Assembly: GCA_030704615.1 (NCBI GenBank)
Contig: CM060734.1
Location: forward strand, 62,140,042 to 62,204,041
Length of the DNA stretch: 64,000 nt
Source of the DNA: Takakia lepidozioides
Taxonomy: Eukaryota > Streptophyta > Takakiopsida > Takakiales > Takakiaceae
Reading direction: 5' to 3'
Positions 1 to 10,197 of the stretch are shown one piece after another. Below the pieces are notes generated by a model that was given only the letters and a program-made list of their open reading frames with translations, was not told where the DNA came from and made no database searches. A program made the position numbers and the translations under genes. Position 1 is the stretch's first letter. Every line of letters begins with the position of its first letter.

Positions 1-109
1 CTAGCAGTGGTAAATCGAGTGGGGTAGCCACGTGCAGCCTTGCCTACGCTCATGAGCTTTCCTTCGTCTCATGCTTTTAGAGACAATGGTCCTGGGTTGA
101 TTTGGGACA

Positions 110-796
110 GTGTTGCTGGTGGAGCCCAATGCGGATGAGCGAGAGCGGGCAATGGGATTTGCCACGGGCACTACAGCTGTGCCAGCTCTGGCAGAAGCAT
201 CACGACGTCAGGTGTTGGGTCAGGCAATGGATCTCAATTGCTTGACATGGGTCATTGGCTTGTGCATGGTTGAGCAACGGAGATTGCAAGCATTAGCGGC
301 TACTTCTACACTTCCATTGGATATTGCACCATCTCTGCCAACCTGGACTGTGGAGGCAGTGAGTGGGGGCGAGCACAGGATCATGGGGTGCAAACACTCA
401 TGGCAGATGTGGGATGAGATGCGCAAAGAGAGAGTCATTGGATCTCTCAAGCAGCAGTATGAGGAGTGGGGAGAGCCATGGATTGAGGATCAGTTGGAGG
501 CCAAGGTGGCCAAGGTTTTTGAAGAGGTTGAGAATGTTTCTTGCTCAGAGGATGTTCTCAAGGTGGCTATGGCGGAGCAAGTGGAGGCTACGCCACTGTC
601 AGATTGGGCGGACAAGGCCTAAGAGGTTGCTACCTAGCAACCAAAGGATTCGCCTCCTACCTCCAAGCCTGGTGTACCCAAGGTTGCAGTCACTGAGGAC
701 AATTGGGAACCAGATGTTGGACCTATAGTCACCGGAGGAGAGAAACGGAGGATCCAGCGATTTCTAAGGGCTTATAGAAATTGCTTTGCCTTCAGT
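110..796 (+). pseudogene. Ty3/gypsy pol, region just before the RT
   Basis: An open stretch from 110 to 619 is followed in the same frame by TAA at 620 and TAG at 635, and the frame then runs on into the RT at 797. The text includes GCKHSWQMWDEMRKERV and, after the stops, GEKRRIQRFLRAYRNCFAFS, which leads into the usual 'F..dl.slkG' entry to a Ty3 RT. This part normally sits between protease and RT. There is no ATG at the left end, so the protein started upstream and I regard the 110 boundary as arbitrary. Both stops are CAA or CAG changed to TAA or TAG. Confidence 0.6.
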
Positions 797-2150
797 TTGA
801 AGGATTTGGGGAGTTTGAAGGGTCAGGAGATTTGTATTGATTTGGCAAGTGACACGCCAATCTTTCGAAGGCCCTATAGGTATAGTGATATGGAGAGGTC
901 TTTGATCCAATCACGGATTATGGATTTGTTCGAAGCTGGATTGATGGAGTTGTCAGGCGGGGAGTATGCCTCGGCAACGGTGATGCCAGCTAAGAAGGAT
1001 ATCTATGGCAATTGGACAGAAAGGAGGATGTGTGGGGACTACCGTCCTGTGAACCGTCAGACTAAGTCCGATAGATATGCCATGCCAACTCCAGAAGAGA
1101 TCTTTGATGCTATTGGGCATGCAAAGGTGTTTAGTACATTGGACTTGCGATCCGGTTACCACCAGTTGCCAATCAAAGAGGCTGACAAGCAAAAGACGGC
1201 ATTCTGGGGGATTGACCAACATGGAAGGATTGCTTATATCAATGGCGGTTCCTACCGTTTGGGTTGAAGAATGCTCCTGCAGAGTTTCAGAGGGTCATGG
1301 ATAGGATTCTTGCGGGGCTAGACTTCGCCCGGTGCTACATTGATGACATCATCATCTTTAGTGCTACGATTGAGGAGCACGAGAGACCCCTTCAGATGGT
1401 GTTTGAGCGCATAAGAGCGCATGGGTTGAAATTGCACCCTCGGAAGTGCAAGTTCTTCCACAACCAGATTGAGTATCTGGGCCACATGATATACCCTAGA
1501 GGATTGGGTGTTCAAAAGACGAAGGTGGAGGCCATTGCACGCATTCCACGCCCCATCGATGTTAGCAGAGTTCGTGCTTTCATGGGGTTGGCAAACTACT
1601 ATCGACGGTTTGTCAAGGGATTTAGCAGCATTGCAAAGGCTCTTACCAAGTTGACCAAGGTGGGTCAGGAGTGGCAGTGGGAGGAGGAGAAGGAGGAAGT
1701 CTTTGAGGAACTCAAGGCTCGATTGACTTCTGTGCCTATTCTGAGGCAGCCTATTCGGGGGCGGTCTTTCCAGCTACATACGGATTGGAGTATGTTGGGG
1801 ATTGGAGCAGTGCTCACACAGGTGGATGATGAGGGAAGAGAGTTCGTCGTGGCATATGCTAGCCGCTCGAACAATGATGCTGAGACGAAGTATAGTTCCT
1901 ATGAAGGGGAGTGTCTGGCTGTAGTATGGGCAGTGACACATTTTAGATGCTACCTCTATGGCAATCTCTTCACCCTTGTCACGGATCACCAACCATTGAA
2001 GTGGTTGATGGAGTCAGACAAGCTTACAGGGAAGCTTACACGATAGGCACTTACGCTTCAAGAGTACGACTTCCAGGTGGTACATTGAGCCGGTATAGTC
2101 AATCGGGATGCAGATGGATTGAGTTGTAATCTATGCACGAGCGAGCATGA
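797..2150 (+). pseudogene. Ty3/gypsy reverse transcriptase and RNase H
   Basis: RT fingers and palm are clear: MCGDYRPVNRQTKSDRYAMP, then FSTLDLRSGYHQLP. The catalytic box is YIDDI at 1336-1347. A two-base AT duplication near 1236 shifts the frame, so the protein continues in a second frame from about 1240 (LKNAPAEFQRVMDR). RNase H begins near 1780 with LHTDWSMLGIGAVLTQ and includes the later VTDHQPLKWL. TAG at 2044 and TGA at 2086 interrupt its tail, where Trp and Arg are expected before the 'vNrDADGLS' end motif. The polyprotein would make cDNA from the element RNA; this copy cannot. Confidence 0.88.
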
Positions 2151-2469
2151 TAATACTGGAGCTCGGTGGCATGGTGAGACGGATGAGGACATGGTGCCAG
2201 GATGACATACATCTGTCTTTTTGTGCATCCTAGCAATGGGAGCTCAAGCTAGTCCATCCCATGTGATAAGTCATGTAGATAACGTGCATGACGATCCAAA
2301 GACTAGTGAGGAGTTTGGTGGTGCTAAAGATGTGCATGAAGATGCAGCAGTGTTGGCATACCTTTGTACCGGAGAAACAGCAGCCAGTGTGACTGCTAAG
2401 GAGAGAGATCGGGGTCCTACAACGAGCCAAGAGATTCAAGTGGGAGGGGACTCACCTACTCCGAGTAAG

Positions 2470-3775
2470 GGAGGATGGACGAATGAGGATTGTGCCTCAT
2501 CCAACACAACGAACGCGATTGATACGCCATGCCCATGAGGAGTTGGGACATTTTGGGGTGCGGCGCACTTTTAGTTTGCTGCAAGGACAGTATTGGTGGC
2601 GGGGCATGCACACGGATGTGTAATTGTTAGTGACAAGGTGCATGGTGTGTGATAGAGTGCGGGCTTCTTTCAATGCACCTACTCCACAATTGCATCCCTT
2701 ACCCATTATGGGTTTGGGCTATCGTTGGAGTCTTGACTTCGCAGGCCCATTGCCACTAACTATTCGTCATAATAAGTATGTGCTGGTGATGGTGGAACAT
2801 TTCTCCAAATGGATTGAACTGGTGGTATTGCCTGACAAGGCAAGTGAGGGGGCTGCGTATGCATTCTTAGATCGAGTGCTTAGCCAATTTGGTGCTCCAG
2901 CCGAGGTACTCACGGACCAGAGGAGAGAATTCTTGGGGGAGTTTCAGGCTTTGTGTGAGCAAGCCTTGATAGATCACCGCACTACTTCTCGGGATCATCC
3001 CGAGGCTGATGGCTTGGCCGAGAGGGTTGTGCAAACAGTCAAGCAAGGCTTGCGCAAGTATGGCTTACAGAAGGGACACTTGGGAGATTGGGACCTTCAG
3101 CTACCTTGGTTGGCCATGGGCTACAGGTTTAGCAAACAAGCATCACTTGCCTCGTTCTCGCCTTATTTTGATCTCTTTGGCCGCGAACTAGATTTGCCTA
3201 CATCTATTCGCAGGGAGACTGCAGTAGTCCTCAACCTTGATGATCCGGATGTGTGGACACAAGCATGTGACCAACGGGCAGAGTTGTTCAAGAGAGTCAT
3301 GCCTATGGCTTTTGCGAACCTTGTTATTGCCCAACACCGAGACACATTGAGGTACACCACTCTACGTGGAGGGGGATATCGGCTAGGTGTTTGGCGTTTC
3401 CATCCTGGGGACTATGTGTATCTGCAGCAGACAACGCCTACGACCTTGGATGGCATAACAAGACGTGTGATTCTAAGGGTCCGGGAGGTGTTGCCTTCAG
3501 GAGTGTTGATTCTGGAGGGTCGAGATGGCATGGTATGGAAGGACCATGTGCGCAATTGTGCGCCATGTCACCTTCCACATGTGAATGGGAGGATAGATCC
3601 CAACCTTGCAGTGGTACCTGCGGGGTTGCGTTGCATGCTATGTGGGCATGCTAGTGGTGCCGCGACCATGTTGGTGTGTGACAAATGCTCAAGGGGGTGG
3701 CACATGGGATGCTTGACACCACCAGTTGAGGAGGTTCCTAGTGGAGAATGGTTATGTCCACGATGCCTTGGATAG
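2470..3775 (+). pseudogene. Ty3/gypsy integrase fused to a C-terminal PHD finger
   Basis: A weak HHCC-like lead (about 2520-2660) is broken by TAA at 2621. The integrase core follows: first Asp in SLDFAGPLPL, second Asp in VLTDQRREF (family norm DQGxEF), and Glu in GLAERVVQTVKQG. The C-terminal portion has a GDYVYL beta-strand motif near 3407. After it, from 3626, come about 49 residues with the full C4HC3 PHD spacing: CMLC, CDKC, WHMGC and CPRC, with the Trp (EWLCPRC) two residues before the final CxxC. The frame closes at 3775. A PHD finger reads histone tails, so in this position it probably guides integration, as chromodomains do in chromoviruses. The fusion is read directly; the role is inferred. 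Confidence 0.85.
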
Positions 3776-4039
3776 AGGTAGTGGGGCATGACAATGGTGA
3801 GGTTGACAAGTGATCCAAGGTCTAGCTAACGGGAGTTCAATGCCATGGACACCCAATTGAAGCCATGGATTGCAGGAAGGCGAGTAACGATGAGGCTACT
3901 TTTGCACCCCGGCCTCTTGATCTATTGCCTTCAGATACTGGGACTTGGGCGATTGATGACCAAGCGATGATCTTATTGGGATGGATACTTGTCAGCTATC
4001 CGGTGTTAGAGGGACCTAATCACCAGCTAGGGGGGCGAT
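3776..4039 (+). other. 3' untranslated region and polypurine tract of the PHD element
   Basis: No domain is recognised between the pol stop and the LTR. A purine run, AGGGGGG, at 4029-4035 sits just before the TG that opens the repeated sequence at 4040, which is where the plus-strand primer of an LTR element belongs. Confidence 0.5.
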
Positions 4040-4529
4040 TGTGGTATAGCTTTCTAGGATTGTGTGCTTATATTGTGTGGGGGACAACGATGTATGTTGT
4101 GGCACGATGCTTAGGTGCACGACAGCTGTCATGGTTTTAGTCATTGTTATCTAGAATTACCTACTTCTAGTTAACTAGGACATTTTAGATATTTATATTT
4201 ATATTTTGTGTGTTGGGACTTCATTTGGTCTCACGTGCCAAATGAGGTATCGAGCCTCACTTGGGACATGGGGATAGGTTTTCTCTTGTGAGGATGGAGG
4301 AGGCTCATCTTCTTGTAGTTGAGCCTCCATGAACCTCTCTCACCTCCATAACTCTAGGTATTGAGAGGGAGTGTGGTGAGGGCTTTGTAGGGTGGATTCC
4401 CTTAGCAAGGGTGCCCTTGGCTTGACTTAGTTTATGTGATTGATTGTGGTATAGCTTTCTAGGATTGTGTGCTTAGATTGTGTGGTGGACAACGATGTAT
4501 GTTGTGGCACGATGCTTAGGTGCACGACA
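4040..4529 (+). repeat. Candidate 3' LTR of the PHD element, with 88-bp terminal direct repeats
   Basis: The sequence opens TGTGGTATAGC after the purine tract and ends GTGCACGACA, so it has TG...CA ends. An 88-bp segment is present twice, at 4037-4124 and 4442-4529, with only a few differences. Either the LTR has internally duplicated ends or two LTR pieces lie in tandem. The stretch 4345-4435 resembles 32763-32843, suggesting a related LTR there. The 5' LTR is outside the window, so the ends are provisional. Confidence 0.5.
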
Positions 4530-4544
4530 ATAACAGAGTATAGC

Positions 4545-5160
4545 AAACCAAATCACTATGTCTGCATAGTGTTGGTCGGTACCGGCCATCAGTCTGTCTT
4601 GTCTCAAATCACAGTGATTGGCCGTACCGACAATCACAACCATGTACACTAGCAAACCTGATACAGACGAATGCAAACCAAATCACTATAACTGCATAGT
4701 GATGGTCAATACTGACCATCACTCTCTTTCTACGCATGCAGGTACATGAAGGTCTCAAGGAGCAGCGAATGATGTTAACGACAATCAGAAAACACTACAC
4801 TAGATACTGATAAGATGGGTTTGGTGCAAATCAATATTTCTCATAGTGATTGGTGGCACCGACACTCACTTTAGTTTGTATCAGAAAGTGAGTGGAATGC
4901 AAATTGTATGAAATGCAAGAAATATAACTTTTGAAAGGAAAGCGATTGGCGTTACCGACAATCACTTCTACCTGCTGCAGAAAACAAGAAACAGAGTGTT
5001 GGAAAGAAAATCAGTATGACTCTATGGTGATGGTCGTGTGATGGTCGTTACAGACCATCACTATTTCTTGTTTCATAGGAATGTACATGGCAACTATTTT
5101 TATACATGAAGGTACAGTATGGTCTCAAGATAAGTGATTGGAGGTACCGCCAATCACAAA
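4545..5160 (-). repeat. Dyad cluster, inverted homologue of intron 1 of the ParB/methyltransferase-like gene
   Basis: Seven clear and one degenerate near-palindromic 24-mers lie at 4569, 4614, 4699, 4765 (degenerate), 4846, 4942, 5038 and 5134. Typical form: GTGATTGGCGGT then its reverse complement. The sequence between them also matches: the reverse complement of this block aligns along its length with 57421-57900, for instance the shared words TTGAGACCATACTGTA, TTGCATTCGTCTGTATCA and GATTTGAGACAAGACA. It is therefore a displaced, inverted intron-1 fragment of that gene family rather than random dyads. No coding exon of the gene is attached here. Confidence 0.8.
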
Positions 5161-5193
5161 CAACTAGTCTCGAAAACCTGAAACAAAAAAAAT

Positions 5194-5850
5194 CACTAGA
5201 AGAAAAACGCGGAATACACACTGGCCCTTTAACCACTACTGTCTTTTCTCACTCAATAAACCACTAGTAATCACTTGCCAGTGGTTAATTCCGATGAAAT
5301 GCCACGGTGGCATCACATATAGTGGTTGGAAGTGGTTTGAACCACTCAGTATTCCACATGTAATAATTTATTTTTATTTTTTATTTTTTATTTGGTAATA
5401 TATTTTAATTAATATATATTATATTCCACGTGGATGGGGTGCAGTGGTAGATTGTGAGTGGTTATAGACACCTCAGTGATGGGAAGTGGTGGAAACCACT
5501 TGCTACTCCACGTGTATTAATTCAAATTTTATTTATGATTTATGATTTGAAAATCTATTTTAATTAATATAATATAATATTCCACGTGGACGGGAACAGT
5601 GCACGTTGATCTTGAGTGGTTAAAGACACCTTATTGATTTGCACCACTTTGACTGTGATGGAGAGTGGGTGGTGAAAGACACCGCAGTAATTGGAACCAC
5701 AATTCTAGTGGTCGCGCATGAGTGGTTGCCTACACAATAGTGATTGGTACCACTTCTGTGGTGATATGTGAAAAACTTTAAGTGGTTTGTGTACCTGTGA
5801 CAGATTTGAAAAACAGACAAGTGTTCATACCATTGTACACTACAACACAC
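5194..5850. repeat. CACTA-like terminus with a tandemly duplicated AT-rich unit
   Basis: CACTAGAAGAAAAACGCGG at 5194-5212 has the form of a plant CACTA terminal repeat. Inside, a unit of about 155 bp starting GAAGTGG occurs twice (from about 5329 and 5483), each with an AT-rich core and a TATTCCACGTGGA word. Short inverted words such as AGTGGT and ACCACT recur throughout. I found no matching right terminus. CACTACAACACACC at 5838 has the same orientation, so it does not close the element. Confidence 0.4.
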
Positions 5851-6459
5851 CTCGGTTTTTTCAACCTGTCAATTTGACGATTTTTTTTTTTTACTGTTGT
5901 CATTTATTTTTTTCCAACCATTCCATAGTAAAAAATATATAATATTAAAACATTCAACATAGTACACGATAGTGAAATAGTTTCACTATTTCAGGGCCAT
6001 AATTGCGAGAGACTTTGACTACCTAAATCAACTGACTGACACAACCATTTAAACCATGACACGTGCATTTGCAACATATTTATTATTTATATATTAATGT
6101 GGATAAGTAAGTAGTAAAAAGTTTGCCTATACTTTCACCGGAATTTTATACTTTCCACATTGTGGTGTATGGGTTTAGTTAGTACTCCACTGCAAACGGA
6201 ATAAATCATGAACTTCGAAAATCTGCCCTCGGAAAGATGAAGAGGTGGTCGTCGCACTTTGCAATGTAAACCGAATGCAATGCAAGCTTAACAATCCTCA
6301 TATTATGATTGAAGGGAGTCAAACTAAGTGTGGCCATATCAGTGCAGGGACATGAATACGAATCATTCAACATTGTAAAATGAAAACGGGGTACAGCTAG
6401 TACACGGTACCTTTAAAACAGAGTGCAAAAGGTTTTAAGAAAATTGCAAAAGTTGCTTA
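5851..6459. other. AT-rich spacer, nothing recognised
   Basis: This stretch has poly-T runs and short open frames with no family signature. I see no gene or repeat boundary in it. Confidence 0.4.
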
Positions 6460-7039
6460 TAGGGTTTGCAAAAAGTTAAAAAAATTAAAAAGTTGCCATC
6501 CCAGTAGCCGTGAACAGAGGGCTGGGACTTAGAGCAGTGAGCGGCAAGGAGGGAGAGAGAGAGGGCTGCGACTTAGAGCGAGCGAGCGGGAGGGAGGGCA
6601 AACATGGGAGGCCCGCAGTTGGAGCAACCTTCGCATCTGAAGCAAGCGACAAACACTAGGGTATGTGTGCGAGGAGGTGTTCGCTGAGAGCTCACCCTTG
6701 GGGAGAGTCAGCTTGGTCTTAGGTCGAGGACAGTGAGGGCACCTTCTTCTTCGACCTATTTCAGCCTGTTTTGCGCTCTCATCATACTCAGCCCTGAGTT
6801 TGCAGCACGGAGTAGAGCTGGCATGAGTTTTTAAAGATCCTTCAAGATGGTGGGACAACCGCAATCACAAGCGCACCCTATTCCATCGTTGCATGGGAAG
6901 CAGCTTCGCACCATCGCTACTCTGTTCCCCCTCTGTGTGCTGGCCAAGACTGGCCCACAACCGTCTGCTCCCTCCCAATCTTCCCGCCACATCCAGTCGA
7001 TTCCGAGTTTGTTTTTGGTAGTCAGAAGCTGGAAGGAAA
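6460..7039 (+). repeat. GA-rich repeat copy plus a decayed PDF-motif exon
   Basis: 6460-6690 matches 7738-7945 as a direct repeat: a TTAAAAAGTTGCC lead, a GA-rich run, then GGAGGCCCG and GCAACCTTCGCATCTGAAGC. It is followed at 6800-6865 by a decayed exon reading VFKDPSRWWDNRNHK, preceded by a TGA. That resembles the PDF motif of plant organellar single-strand-binding (OSB) proteins. The same module recurs inside both CACTA elements of the window, but this copy lies just outside the left CACTA end. Confidence 0.5.
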
Positions 7040-7507
7040 CACTACAACAGATTGTGGCTTTTATTACTCCCATGGGTGCGCAGTCATGACATATTTGTGG
7101 CAGAAATGCCATTTGCAGTCGTAAAATGCTTTTGAAGTCATAATGCAGGTCTAGGGAAGGCGTATATGCGACTGTATGGCTCCGGACTCTGCGCAACACA
7201 GGTCAAACATGTTTGACCACGAATATTGGCATGGCAGATATGACTACCAGTCACGGTCATGGCTACACTGGAATGACGTGTACATATTGCTAGACAGACA
7301 TATGACTTCATGACTCTCACTCTAATGCATTCTGTCAGATCATCACATGGATGAATCACTACATGACTGCACGTGTCGACACATGCTTTTCTGGTTATAT
7401 ATATAATATATGAGTATTTATATTTTGAAAAAACGGAGACTCTGACCACTAGAATGAATTAAAAAATAATAAAAGAAAAACAAAGTGCAAAAAGATTTAA
7501 AAAAAAA

Positions 7508-7725
7508 CACATCGGCTGGTAAGTGGCACAGTGTGTCGCCCTGGTGGTTTGGGGTTCAAACCCGCTGCCCTTATCCCGTGTGTGGGATTGTTCGTGACGG
7601 TATGTCTGGGCGTTGATTGTCATGTAGGTCTTATGGCCCTTAAATGAAGGCGGGTGAATTTTCCCCCCTCCTCAAGGGCCTGTGGTTTCCTTTAAGAAAA
7701 GAAGAAAAAGGAAAAAAAATCAAAA
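7508..7725 (+). mobile_element. tRNA-derived SINE-like element
   Basis: A pol III box B, GGTTCAAACCC at 7553-7563, lies about 36 bases after a box-A-like GGCTGGTAAGTGG at 7514-7526. The 3' end is an A-rich tail (about 7694-7722). The spacing fits a tRNA promoter and the length fits a plant SINE. No clear target duplication is visible because the flanks are also A-rich. Confidence 0.5.
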
Positions 7726-7737
7726 AGGGGCATTAGG

Positions 7738-7945
7738 GTTTACAAAAATGTTAAAAAAATTAAAAAGTTGCCCATCACGGTAGCGTGAACAAACTTAGAG
7801 CAAGCGGGGGAGAGAGAGAGAGAGGGCTGGGACTTAGAGCGAGCGAGCGGGAGTGAGGGCAAACATGCATGGGAGGCCCGTAGTTGGCGCAACCTTCGCA
7901 TCTGAAGCAATCAACCCTAGAAACGCTAGGGTATGTGTGGGAGAA
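7738..7945 (+). repeat. Second copy of the GA-rich direct repeat
   Basis: Matches 6460-6690 over about 210 bp. It runs directly into the O-methyltransferase fragment, where the 6460 copy runs into a PDF-motif exon, so the repeat is a shared leader joined to different gene pieces. Confidence 0.6.
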
Positions 7946-8907
7946 AGTGCTTTCGCCAAAGTTCATGGCACATCTTCTATGAGTGGATGGAGGATGCGGC
8001 TAGCCAACATTATGGAAAAGTGTTCCATGGGTCAATGACGGCGCTTTCTCTCACATCGATGCAGGATATTCTGAACACATACAGTTGGTTCAAGGGACTT
8101 GGAAGCATTGTAGACGTTGGAGGAGGTGTGGGAGCGTGCATGGAAATGTTGGTGAAAAAGTATCCGAGCATTCAAGCCATCAGCTTTGACCAACCCCATG
8201 TTGTGGAGCTGGCTCCTCACTTACCTGATATCTCCATCGCCTACGCGTATTTCCTTGGTTTTTCAAGTTCACTGATTTGAAGATGTGAAATGTGCTCAAT
8301 TTGTTGTCTTCCTCCTCGGAGGTTTTCTTAGTTCTATTGACTAAATCTCTTCCTTTCCCTTGCGAGGCAAAAAATAAAATAAAAATGTGCTCAATCAGTA
8401 AATGCTGCGGTAAGGATCCCTAGGATTCAGCGACCACCAGTTGTGCTTTGCAACATGAGTAGGAAGACTGTGGACCTCTTTGGTGTCCAACAATTATGTA
8501 CCATGTTCTGTAGTCAAGCTGGGCCTTCTTCTGGTGTTGCAGTTAGGGGGTGTTCGAACTTCGAACAAATGACAATCCATGACGCAACGTGTATACATGT
8601 AGTCGTAAGTGGAATCAGATGTACCGGTTCTGTTGAATCGACACTGAGAAGGTTACTTGCAAAAAGAACTTCGGGTATTCAGAGCAGGATTACCATTGGA
8701 ATAGTTATGAAGAGGCGGAGAGAGAAGCTGAGCTTGGACCACAATCATAACTTGATTCTACGAGTGTGACCAAAAAGCTCCTCATATTGTTCAATTTACG
8801 TAGGGCATTCTGGGGTAACCATGGGTGCGTTGTAATGGGTGCAGGAGTGAAGCTAGTCGGTGGAGACATGTTCGAGAGCGTGCCCTCTGCAGATTCTACC
8901 TTCCTGA
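7946..8907 (+). pseudogene. Plant caffeate-type O-methyltransferase fragment
   Basis: 7960-8250 encodes SSWHIFYEWMEDAASQHYGK, then GLGSIVDVGGGVGACMEMLV (SAM motif I, VDVGGGVG), then YPSIQAISFDQPHVVELAPH. This is the core of SAM-dependent COMT-like O-methyltransferases, which methylate phenylpropanoid hydroxyls in the cytosol. The family continues at 8829-8907 with GVKLVGGDMFESVPSADSTF followed by a possible GT splice donor. The 8250-8828 gap is either an intron or an insertion; the GT-AG phases do not fit cleanly. The N-terminal dimerisation domain and catalytic His region are absent, so this is a captured gene piece. Confidence 0.8.
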
Positions 8908-9239
8908 AGGTTCGTTTTGCCCTTTACTCTTGGGAATTTTTATAACTAGTGCATCGAATCCATCATAATCGTTCCCAAAGTAAGAGTAGAGTACTTATCT
9001 ACATTCCAAGATCTCTGGAATCATTCCAGCTTCAACTGTACATCTGCCATGCACATCTTTTTGCTTGTATAAGTCGTCATACATTTGTGTTGACCTCCCA
9101 AGCTTGCCTGCTGCAGGCAACCTCTGAACCTCTAACTTGAGATCCTTTCCCAGCTTGTAACGTACATGATTTAGGTCAAATAGAAGTCAACTGGAATTTG
9201 CGAGCTCTTGAAGCAAGTGATGTGACAGGGCTTAGGTTT
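8908..9239. other. Interior of the CACTA element, nothing recognised
   Basis: Possibly intron and flank carried with the O-methyltransferase fragment. No domain or repeat is recognised. Confidence 0.3.
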
Positions 9240-10165
9240 CGGCTGGGAGCTCGCTGTTCTTGGGAGAGTCAGCTTCGTCTTAGCAGGCCGTTTTTCAATC
9301 TCTACCCGCTCGGCTCTGATTTTACAGCACGGAGCAGAGCTGGCATGAGTTTCTTAAAGATCCTTCACGATGGTGGGACAACCGCAATCGCAAGGTGTGG
9401 CTTTTTCTTAATGTACGATGTGAAGAAGTTTGTCCATCTTGCAAATGTGGGTTGGCTCCTGTTAGTACCATGATTTGGTATTCTTCCTGATGTTTACAAG
9501 GTTCTTGGGAGAGTTAGCTTGGTCTTAGTAGGCCGTGTTTCAATCTCTGCCCACTCAGCTGCACCGTGGTGGTTCTCACTGACCAATCCGACATTACCTA
9601 ACTACAGACACAAGCACACACACAAGAGGTCCTCTTGGGTTCATGGTCAGTCAAATCCTCCATGGGTCATGACACAAGGTCGAGGACAATGTGGTGAGGG
9701 CACCTTCTTCTTCGACCTATTTCAGCCTGTTTTGCCCTCTCATCAGACTCCGCCCTTCATTTGCAGCACGGAGCAGAGCTGGCATGAGATTTTTAAAGAT
9801 CCTTCACGATGGTGCGACAACCGCAATGGCAAGGTGTGGCTTTTCCTTAATGTACGATGTGAAGAAGTTTGTCCATCCTGCAAATGTGGACTGTTGGCTC
9901 GTGTTAGTACCATGATTTGGTATTCTTCCTGATGCTTCAAGGTTCTTGGGAGAGTCAGCTTGGTCTTAGCAGGCCGTGTTTCAATCTCTGCCTGCTCATC
10001 TGCACCATGCTGGTTCTCACAGACCAATCCGACATTACTTGACTACAAGACACAAGCAGCACACACAAGAGGTCCTTTTGGGTTGATGGTCGGTCAAATC
10101 CTCTATGGGTTCTTCTTCGACCTATTTCAGCCTGTTTTTCCCTCTCATCAAACTCGGCCCTGAGA
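9240..10165 (+). pseudogene. Tandem decayed PDF-motif (OSB-like) exons
   Basis: Three related modules, at about 9240-9470, 9500-9930 and 9945-10165, share the words TTCTTGGGAGAGT, GGCCGT and TTCAATCTCTGCC; the second and third also share TTCTTCGACCTATTTCAGCC. Two of them carry the peptide FKDPSRWWDNRN or FKDPSRWCDNRNGK, at about 9350-9400 and 9800-9835. In plant OSB proteins this PDF motif binds single-stranded DNA in organelles. Stops and frameshifts interrupt each module. The repeats are direct, suggesting local tandem duplication of one captured exon with its flanking intron. Confidence 0.5.
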
Positions 10166-10197
10166 TGCATATTGAATTATATGAGTTAGTTCGTTGC

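Larger units (their letters stand above)
1..4529 (+). mobile_element. Ty3/gypsy LTR retrotransposon, 3' two thirds, with PHD-finger integrase
   Basis: The order is pre-RT region, reverse transcriptase, RNase H, integrase, PHD finger, purine tract and candidate 3' LTR, all on the plus strand. Gag, protease and the 5' LTR would lie left of the window. The copy is dead. I see in-frame stops at 620, 635, 2044, 2086 and 2621 and a two-base frameshift near 1236. The first four stops read best as C-to-T or G-to-A changes of Gln, Trp or Arg codons, and the fifth is compatible with a Gln codon; this is typical of decay of methylated DNA. It is a different lineage from the Athila/Tat-like copies and the chromovirus in this window. 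Bases 1-109 hold no recognisable domain. Confidence 0.85.

Noticed and set aside
8443-8769. 108-codon frame between O-methyltransferase pieces
   Set aside because: No recognisable domain; probably intron or inserted DNA.
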